From: Phycisphaerales bacterium
GTDB lineage: Bacteria > Planctomycetota > Phycisphaerae > Phycisphaerales > UBA1924
NCBI GenBank assembly: GCA_019747615.1
Contig: JAIEQQ010000613.1
Span: forward strand, 1-10,527
DNA: 10,527 nucleotides
Direction of reading: 5' to 3'
Positions 5,471-10,527 of the stretch are shown piece after piece. The translations under genes were made by a program, and so were the position numbers. Below the pieces are notes generated by a model that did not search any database, was not told the origin of the DNA, and saw nothing but the letters and a program-made list of their open reading frames with translations. How positions within the stretch are numbered: position 1 is the first letter of the stretch; each line of letters opens with the position of its first letter.

Positions 5471-7120
5471 TCACGCGCGACGACGACGGCTGGCGAAGAC
5501 GCCCGCCAGGCCCAGCAGAGCCGCGCCCGCGGGCGTGGGGATCTGGATGGCCAGGAGCTGCCCACCCTCGACGAGCGTCGAACCGTTGGCGTAGTGGGCC
5601 TGCACGTCGATCAGGAACCAGCCCTGACCGAGGATGCTCTCGGCGTCGATCACACCGGAGGACTCTTCGTCGATGGTGAGGAACGTCGCGCCGCCGGTGG
5701 CGAACGAGGCCGGATCAAACTGAGCGATGACGCTCATCTGGCCGCTGGCGATGTTGAACAGGAGAACGCGCCCGAGCACGTTGTTGCCGCCGACGTCCTC
5801 GGTGATGATGATGTTGCCGTGCTGATCCAGGCACATGTTGTCCATCATGCGCACGCCGTTGGGAGACTGCACGGCGCTGGTGCCGGCCAGGCCGCTGGCT
5901 GCGTTCAGCGGGTTGCTGGACTGCCAGAGCATCTCGATGGTGCCGCCGGCGGTGGGGTTGGTGATGTCGGTGTAGCTCATGCGCCACAGGCGAGACTGGG
6001 TGCTGGCGGTGGCGGTGGTGACGAAGTAGAAGTTATTCTCCTGGCCGGCGCGGGTGTCCCAAGCGCCGTCCTCGACGCGCTGCATACGGAACACGTCGTT
6101 GGCGATCGACTGCGTCTGGAGGCCGAAGCCGTCGTCATTGGAGACGTTGCCGAAGTTGGTGAACGAGAACTGAGCGCTGGTCACCGGCGAGCTGGTGCCA
6201 AAGACGTTGGCGTTGCTCTCGGTCGTGACGATGTTGTTGTTGACGCGGACCTGCATGCCGTGCAGGTTGCCGTTGGTCAGGCCGGCGCGGTCCACGGCGG
6301 TGCCCGTGTTGGTGCGGGTGCCGACGTACATGTAGACCTCGCTGGGCGGGTTGGTCGGATCGTTCGTCGCGGTCGAAGCCGATGAGTCATCCAGCGCCAT
6401 CGCGATCGTCAGGTCGTGGTTCTGGTACGGGTTCACCACGGTGTTCTCGAAGCTCATGCGCCCAAAGCGGGGCAGCTGTACCTGCGTGCGTGCCTCGGCG
6501 CCGGTGGCGACAAAGGCATACGCGCGGCCATAGGTGCCGAAGGGAGGGCGGTTCTCCTCAGCCGTGAGATACAGGCGATCCTGCGTGCCGTTGCCCGTCA
6601 GCGGGTTGTACAGGCCGCTGGTCGGAGCCAGGTCGCCCGAGCAGAAGCGGTTGAACGCCAGCGAAGCCGAGCCCGCGGCGGGGACTTCGTAACCGCCCGC
6701 GCCGCCGTTGAGCGTGGTGTTCCAGTTGCTCACGCCGCCCGCCTGGGTCTGGTCCTGGCCAAACGAGACGCGGAAGGCGTTGGCGCCGCTGGTCGAGCGG
6801 TTGATGTTCCAGTTGCTGACGTACGAGCCGCGATTGCCGTGCTCGCGCACAGTGCTCGCGGTGGCCGCGATCTCGTGGTTCATCAGCAGGGAGAACTCGG
6901 TGCCGTTGGCAAGGTTGAACGCGCCGAGGCCGTCCGGAACGCCGATCATCTGATAGCCGTTCGCGGCGGTCTCACCCACGGTGAGGATCGACACCGTCTG
7001 AATGCCCGGCAGGACCGGACGCAGGTACGGGTCAACATTGGTGCTGACGCCGCGGTTCTGGGCGAACGCTGAGCCGGTCAGGCCAGCAACGAGCACGAGA
7101 GCATAAGCGGAACACTTCAT
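5471..7120 (-). CDS. Secreted PhoX/DUF839-like protein with PEP-CTERM-type tail (549 aa)
   Basis: The product starts with a signal peptide: MKCSAYALVLVAG, a hydrophobic core, then SAFA before Q21, with likely cleavage after residue 20. The mature part resembles PhoX/DUF839 proteins, a calcium-dependent beta-propeller phosphatase superfamily: VPDGLGAF (61-68), LLMNHE (78-83) and VREHGNRGSYVSNW (91-104) near the N-terminus, and MDNMCLDQHGNIIITED (426-442) as a propeller-blade motif. The end has PTPAG (528-532), a short hydrophobic helix and a final RRRRA. This is the tripartite layout of PEP-CTERM sorting signals in a planctomycete-style variant, so exosortase processing at the cell surface is likely. 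ATG at 7120 is preferred over upstream in-frame starts because GGAGGAG lies 6 bases before it and the signal peptide begins there. The substrate is unknown; phosphatase activity is only inferred from the fold. Known PhoX metal ligands could not be confirmed by eye. Confidence 0.8.
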   Translation of the reverse strand: MKCSAYALVLVAGLTGSAFAQNRGVSTNVDPYLRPVLPGIQTVSILTVGETAANGYQMIGVPDGLGAFNLANGTEFSLLMNHEIAATASTVREHGNRGSYVSNWNINRSTSGANAFRVSFGQDQTQAGGVSNWNTTLNGGAGGYEVPAAGSASLAFNRFCSGDLAPTSGLYNPLTGNGTQDRLYLTAEENRPPFGTYGRAYAFVATGAEARTQVQLPRFGRMSFENTVVNPYQNHDLTIAMALDDSSASTATNDPTNPPSEVYMYVGTRTNTGTAVDRAGLTNGNLHGMQVRVNNNIVTTESNANVFGTSSPVTSAQFSFTNFGNVSNDDGFGLQTQSIANDVFRMQRVEDGAWDTRAGQENNFYFVTTATASTQSRLWRMSYTDITNPTAGGTIEMLWQSSNPLNAASGLAGTSAVQSPNGVRMMDNMCLDQHGNIIITEDVGGNNVLGRVLLFNIASGQMSVIAQFDPASFATGGATFLTIDEESSGVIDAESILGQGWFLIDVQAHYANGSTLVEGGQLLAIQIPTPAGAALLGLAGVFASRRRRA

Positions 7121-7524
7121 CGTTCTCTCCTCCAAGAATGCGCATCTGTAGACGCGCGGAAAACCCATGTACACCGCCGGCAAGCACGCGCATGCTCACA
7201 ATTCGGGGGGTACACATACGTCCGAGTTGTTGCTGGTGCGCGTCTCAGGATGAACCAGATGCACGCACGCTCACTGCACTCTGACGATACCGGCGCGCAG
7301 CGAGAAGTGGCGCTCGATCGCGTAACGGTTTGGTGAAGCTTGCGCGAAGCGTTCCACTCTCGGAGAACTCACCAATGAGTGCGTCCGCCGAGCAACGTGA
7401 AAACCGCCATTTCCGCCAGTGATTTACGCCATCTCCCGCCGCACCCGCGATCGCGGTGGTCCACGCCATGAACACTCAAGCGTTCATTCGTTCAAAGGAG
7501 AATCGATGCGTCGCGCAGCGCCGT
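7121..7524. other. 404-base intergenic region upstream of the PhoX-like gene
   Basis: No convincing gene was seen. It should hold the 3' end of the kinase transcript and the promoter of the PhoX-like gene, both on the minus strand. Visible elements are the GGAGGAG ribosome binding site (7127-7133), an imperfect 14-bp palindrome AGCACGCGCATGCT (about 7183-7196) that could be an operator, a perfect 12-bp palindrome CCGCGATCGCGG (7445-7456), and a plus-strand AAAGGAG (7494-7500) in front of a very short reading frame. A 76-codon minus-strand frame at 7245-7475 starts at GTG without a ribosome binding site and has no recognisable features. Confidence 0.5.
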
Positions 7525-7613
7525 TTAGATCGGCCTTCGCTGCTCGGGCCTCGTCGCGGTCGTCTGGCTCGGGTCGATCGTGCCGGAGGACTCGACGGGG
7601 ATCGTCATCGTGA
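7506..7613 (+). CDS. Possible 35-aa arginine/serine-rich small ORF antisense to kinase 3' end
   Basis: ATG at 7506 follows AAAGGAG (7494-7500) with 5 bases between, one of the best ribosome binding sites in the window. The frame ends after 35 codons with a TGA at 7611-7613. The peptide is very basic and Ser/Arg-rich, matches nothing known, and mostly overlaps the kinase 3' end in antisense, where such composition arises from the opposite strand's codon bias. A chance Shine-Dalgarno is the more likely explanation, so it is listed only as a candidate. Confidence 0.15.
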   Translation: MRRAAPFRSAFAARASSRSSGSGRSCRRTRRGSSS

Positions 7614-9285
7614 AGACCGCGCCGCGCCCGCCGGGTGCGTTGTCCAGCGAGATTGCGCCGGCGTGTTGCTGCACGATGCGCTTGGTCACCGCGAGGCCCA
7701 GGCCGGTGCCGCGCAGGCCCTTGGTGGTGAAGAACGGCTCGAAGATGCGCTGGCGAACGTCCAGCGGCACGCCCGGGCCGTTATCGATCACGCGAATGAA
7801 CATCTCGCCGCTCGGCGTCGTCGCGCGTGCGCCATCAGCGCGCCCTCCGGCGCTGCGGAAGCCCGCTTGCACCGTCACGACACCCGTCTTGGCATCCACC
7901 GCCTCAACCGCATTCGTCGCGAGGTTCATCACCGCCTGGTGAAGCTGGCTCGAGTCCACCGGCACCGGCGGCATGTCCGGGTCGGCGTCGACCAGCAGCG
8001 CGACGCCGCGAGCTTCGCACAGGTCGTGGAGCAACTGCGCGCAGTCTTCCAGCAGCGGACCGATCTTGGTGAGCTCAAGCTCCAGCGGGCGCGGGCGCGA
8101 GTACGCGAGCATGTTCATCGTGAGCGAGATAATGCGGTCGAGGTTGCGTTTGAGGATGCCCCAGCCGCCGCGAGCGATCTTGAGGTCTTCCTTGCGCAGG
8201 CCCATCTCGACAACGTCAGCGCCGCCGCGCAGGCCTTGGAGGATGTTCTTGATCGAGTGGCTGAGACTGGCGACGGTCTCGCCCATGGCCGCGAGTCGCT
8301 CGCTTCGCAGCTTTTCTTGATACAGCTCGGCGTTGGACATCGCCAGGCCCGTGTGCTGGCCGATGGCGTTCATCAGCGCAAGCTGCTCAGTGGTGAACGT
8401 GTAGTTGGTGATCGTCGAGTCGATGTAGAGCACGCCGAAGGTGCGATCGCGCGAGCGAATGGGCGAACAAATCGCAGACCGCACATTGAGCGTCGCGATC
8501 GAGTCGTTCGGCGAGCCCGAGCGCCCGGCGAAGCGCGGGTCGGCCATGGCGTTGCTGCTGAGCACGCCCTCGTTCTTCTTCAGCACGTGGCTCAGGATCG
8601 TGCGAGAAACCGTGATCTGCTCGGCAATTGGCACCCCGCCGCTCTCGCCGACGCCCGCGAGGCCCGCGGCCGTCTCGCTGGCAAACCGCACGACCGCCGG
8701 CGTCGGCGGCACGCTGCCGCTCTGCTGCTCGGGCGTCTCGGTGAGCATGACGACGCCGCGCTCGGGGCGAAACTCGTCAAAGATCAGATTCATAACGCCC
8801 TGGAGCAACTGCTCACGATCGGGGATCTGGCTGGTCAGTTGCGTCAGCGCGTAGATGATGCGCAGGTGCTCGATGGCGCTGTGGCTGGGCTCGGGGTCAG
8901 AGAGGATCACCGAGTCCTCGTTGCTCACGATGGACGCGCGCACCGCCGAGTCCATGTGGCGAACGAACCGCACCGCCGACGACTCGGGGCGCGCGTCGGA
9001 TTTTCCGAAGACCAGCAGCGTCGATCCGGTGCGGATCTGATCACCCGGGCGCAGCTTCAGCCGATCGTGGATGCGCTGCGCGTTGACAAAGGTGCCGTTC
9101 TGCGAGCCCAGATCACGGATGAACCACTCGCCCGCGTCGGGCGTCAGCTCAGCGTGGCGTCTGGAGATGGTCGTGTCGATGAGCTGCAGCGCCTCGCTAG
9201 AGCGCCCGACAAGCTGCGGCTCGTTGGCCGGCAGCTCGAACGTGCGCCCCTTGTCCGGCCCCTGGATGACAGTCAGGATCAGCAC
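7525..9285 (-). CDS. Cytoplasmic FHA-GAF sensor histidine kinase (586 aa)
   Basis: This is a soluble sensor kinase without membrane segments. Domain order: FHA (about 1-95) with LVGRSS (25-30), SRRHAEL (41-47) and GSQNGTFVN (60-68), a phosphothreonine-peptide-binding module; GAF (about 140-320) with a CSPIRSRDRTFGVLYIDS core (273-290); a dimerisation/phosphoacceptor helix with LSHSIKNILQGLRGG (341-355, His343); and an ATPase domain with N box MNLATNAVEAV (453-463), G1 DNGPG (501-505), F box FEPFFTT (515-521) and G2 GTGLGLAV (526-533). All ATP-binding boxes are present. The residue after the phosphoacceptor His is Ser rather than the common Glu/Asp. GTG at 9285 is chosen because the FHA fold begins right there (VLILTVIQGPDKGR); the upstream ATG at 9393 would add 36 non-conserved residues and overlap the divergent gene. 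No strong Shine-Dalgarno is seen. No response regulator is nearby, so its partner is unknown. Confidence 0.92.
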   Translation of the reverse strand: MLILTVIQGPDKGRTFELPANEPQLVGRSSEALQLIDTTISRRHAELTPDAGEWFIRDLGSQNGTFVNAQRIHDRLKLRPGDQIRTGSTLLVFGKSDARPESSAVRFVRHMDSAVRASIVSNEDSVILSDPEPSHSAIEHLRIIYALTQLTSQIPDREQLLQGVMNLIFDEFRPERGVVMLTETPEQQSGSVPPTPAVVRFASETAAGLAGVGESGGVPIAEQITVSRTILSHVLKKNEGVLSSNAMADPRFAGRSGSPNDSIATLNVRSAICSPIRSRDRTFGVLYIDSTITNYTFTTEQLALMNAIGQHTGLAMSNAELYQEKLRSERLAAMGETVASLSHSIKNILQGLRGGADVVEMGLRKEDLKIARGGWGILKRNLDRIISLTMNMLAYSRPRPLELELTKIGPLLEDCAQLLHDLCEARGVALLVDADPDMPPVPVDSSQLHQAVMNLATNAVEAVDAKTGVVTVQAGFRSAGGRADGARATTPSGEMFIRVIDNGPGVPLDVRQRIFEPFFTTKGLRGTGLGLAVTKRIVQQHAGAISLDNAPGGRGAVFTMTIPVESSGTIDPSQTTATRPEQRRPI

Positions 9286-9378
9286 GCGAGATCGTAGTCG
9301 GCACTGATCTCGCGCCGTCGCGCGATCCTCGCCATACGCTCCGGGCGTCGCGCCATATCGAACCCGGAGCTCCACGCA

Positions 9379-9855
9379 ATGTCGGCCGCACACATCGCCT
9401 CACTGATCGATCAATACGAAGCCGGCGCCGCGCGCCTCAACGCACTGAGCAAGGGCCTCTCCCCGCAGCAGCTTGACACGCGCATCGCCCCCGGCACGTG
9501 GAGCGTCCGCGAAGTCATCGTCCATTTGCTCGACAGCGACCTCGCGGCGACGCACCGCATGCGCCGCATCGCCAGCGAGGAGCTCCCGCTCCTGATCGCC
9601 TATGACGAGACCGCGTTCGCCGATGCCCTCGCGTACTCACGCACCGACCTCGCGCTCGTCCACGATCTCTTCCTGGCCAACCGGCGCTTCTGCGCCGCCT
9701 GGCTCCGCACGCTCCCGCCCGAGGCCTTCGACCGCGCCGGTATCCACAACCAACGCGGCAAAGTCACCCTCGCGCAAATGGTCCAAGGCTACATCGACCA
9801 CCTCACCCATCACGAGAAGTTCGTCGCGGGCAAACGCGCAGCGCTCGGGGCCTGA
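9379..9855 (+). CDS. DinB-family four-helix metalloprotein (158 aa)
   Basis: The product has the length and pattern of DinB/YfiT-like proteins, four-helix bundles that bind a divalent metal through three histidines and often act as thiol-dependent transferases or detoxifying enzymes. PGTWSVREVIVHLLDSD (38-54) carries the first metal His (H49), and YIDHLTHHEKF (138-148) carries the C-terminal pair (H141 and H145). The family's usual features are thus complete. No membrane segment or signal is present, so it should be cytoplasmic. The start at 9379 has CGGAG 9 bases upstream (9365-9369). It is divergent from the FHA-GAF kinase with under 100 bases between, and convergent with the Mrp gene. The specific substrate cannot be predicted from sequence alone. 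Confidence 0.88.
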   Translation: MSAAHIASLIDQYEAGAARLNALSKGLSPQQLDTRIAPGTWSVREVIVHLLDSDLAATHRMRRIASEELPLLIAYDETAFADALAYSRTDLALVHDLFLANRRFCAAWLRTLPPEAFDRAGIHNQRGKVTLAQMVQGYIDHLTHHEKFVAGKRAALGA

Positions 9856-9869
9856 TCCAAGCCAGAAAG

Positions 9870-9906
9870 AGCTCGGCCGCCGCGAGCGTGGCACTCAACT
9901 CACGCT
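9870..9906. terminator. Weak hairpins between convergent DinB and Mrp genes
   Basis: In the 39-base gap, GCTCG (9870-9874) can pair with CGAGC (9882-9886). Alternatively AGCGTG (9885-9890) can pair with CACGCT (9901-9906), the latter reaching into the Mrp stop region. The two stems are mutually exclusive and no T run follows. A shared bidirectional terminator is expected here, but the sequence support is weak. Confidence 0.25.
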
Positions 9907-10527
9907 TAACGTCGGCCGCGCACCGCCCCGAATCGCCGCGAGCCCGACCTGGCCCTCGAAGTTCGTCACCATGTTCTCCAGCGCCGCGTTCAGACGGGTC
10001 GACCCCTGGAAGTTCGCGCTCGGGTTCCCCTCGTCGCCGTTCTTGCGCAGCGCGATCGTGATCGGGATTGCCCCCAGATACGGCAGCCCTAGCCGCTGCG
10101 CCATCATCTCCGCGCCCCCGCGCCCGAAGAGGTCATACTCCCGCGCCGGCGTCACATCCTCCGCGACGAAGTAACTCATGTTCTCAACGACGCCCAGCAC
10201 GTCGATCCCCAGTTGCTGGAACATCCGCACCGCGCGCACCGCGTCGTCCTGCGCCACCATCTGCGGCGTGCACACGACCACTGCGCCAGTCAACCGCATG
10301 AGCTGCGCCATGGTCAAGCTCACGTCGCCGGTGCCCGGCGGCAGATCGACGATGAGATAGTCCAGCTCGCCCCACTGCGTCTGCTCGACAAGCTGTTTGA
10401 ACGCGCCGTGCGCCATCGGCCCGCGCCAGATCAGCGGCTTCTCCGGGTCCACGAGCTTGCCGATCGTCATGGCCTTCACGCCGTGGACGTAAAACGGCTG
10501 GAGCATGTTGGCGATGATGTTGGTCTG
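9895..10527 (-). CDS. mrp: Mrp/ApbC/NBP35-type P-loop ATPase, 5' end cut by window edge
   Basis: The last 210 residues of an iron-sulfur cluster carrier ATPase are in the window; the frame stays open to the right edge. Mrp/ApbC proteins bind a transferable Fe-S cluster and ATP in the cytoplasm and help mature Fe-S enzymes. Seen here: IWRGPMAHGAFKQL, LDYLIVDLPPGTGDVSLT (Walker B/switch region, the family hallmark), CTPQMVAQDDAVRAVRMF, VLGVVENMSYF, DLFGRGGAE and LPYLGAIPITIALRKNGDEG. The Walker A with its signature lysine and any N-terminal DUF59 domain lie outside. After ENMSYF the usual CxxC cluster-binding pair is missing: the sequence reads VAEDVTPAREYDLFG. Such CxxC-less versions exist in other bacteria, so this is a variant rather than damage. 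The gene is convergent with the DinB gene. An internal ATG at 10506 is not the start, because family similarity continues upstream to the edge. Confidence 0.93.
   Translation of the reverse strand, partial: QTNIIANMLQPFYVHGVKAMTIGKLVDPEKPLIWRGPMAHGAFKQLVEQTQWGELDYLIVDLPPGTGDVSLTMAQLMRLTGAVVVCTPQMVAQDDAVRAVRMFQQLGIDVLGVVENMSYFVAEDVTPAREYDLFGRGGAEMMAQRLGLPYLGAIPITIALRKNGDEGNPSANFQGSTRLNAALENMVTNFEGQVGLAAIRGGARPTLSVS

Noticed and set aside
5432..7072. Two long plus-strand frames (5432-6385 and 6416-7072)
   Set aside because: Both are shadows of the PhoX-like gene, which has a signal peptide, a ribosome binding site and family motifs on the minus strand.
7245..7475. 76-codon minus-strand frame in the intergenic region
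   Set aside because: It has a GTG start, no Shine-Dalgarno, no domain or membrane features, and no repeat or neighbour context to support it.
7456..9297. Plus-strand reading frame of 613 codons
   Set aside because: It is antisense to the FHA-GAF kinase, which has complete domain motifs in its own frame. The plus-strand product is Arg/Ala/His-rich without any domain.
9286..9393. Longer N-terminus for the histidine kinase starting at ATG 9393
   Set aside because: The extra 36 residues are not FHA-like and the start would overlap the divergent DinB gene. The FHA fold begins exactly at GTG 9285.

Overview
The window is about two thirds GC and densely packed with genes on both strands. It looks like a chromosomal segment from a planctomycete, most likely of class Phycisphaerae. 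This is inferred from the combination of a secreted PhoX-like protein ending in a PTPAG...RRRR sorting tail, a soluble FHA-GAF histidine kinase, a long GspG-like pseudopilin, and a Sua5-like domain fused to a small tyrosine/arginine-type phosphatase. No rRNA, tRNA, CRISPR array, transposase or integrase was seen, and nothing points to a mobile island.

Layout. Bases 1-2092 (minus) hold most of comEC, the DNA-uptake channel gene; its C-terminus runs off the left edge. Bases 2268-3359 (minus) encode a type II secretion / type IV pilus style pseudopilin lying just upstream of comEC. A 280-base divergent promoter region follows. Bases 3640-4845 (plus) encode the Sua5-like/low-molecular-weight phosphatase fusion, which overlaps rpiB (4842-5303, plus) by four bases. 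The convergent gap 5304-5470 holds two arrays of 7-bp tandem repeats and a strong hairpin. Bases 5471-7120 (minus) encode a secreted PhoX/DUF839-type protein with signal peptide and C-terminal sorting tail. A 404-base stretch without a convincing gene separates it from an FHA-GAF-histidine kinase (7525-9285, minus). That gene is divergent from a DinB-fold metalloprotein (9379-9855, plus). The window closes with the C-terminal part of an Mrp/ApbC-type P-loop ATPase (9895-10527, minus), cut by the right edge.

How the genes may work together. The pseudopilin and ComEC are on one strand and could both serve DNA uptake across the envelope, though the 175-base gap with hairpins argues against tight coupling. 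The phosphatase fusion and rpiB form an overlapping pair. Their order (Sua5-like, phosphatase, RpiB) mirrors the Bacillus subtilis ywlC-ywlE-ywlF neighbourhood, which suggests an old conserved cluster in which the Sua5-like part has been fused and has lost the usual catalytic signatures. The remaining genes look like independent single-gene units.

No clearly new multi-gene system was found. The most interesting items are the degenerate-Sua5/YwlE-like fusion with its conserved neighbourhood, and the paired heptamer repeat arrays at 5311-5399.
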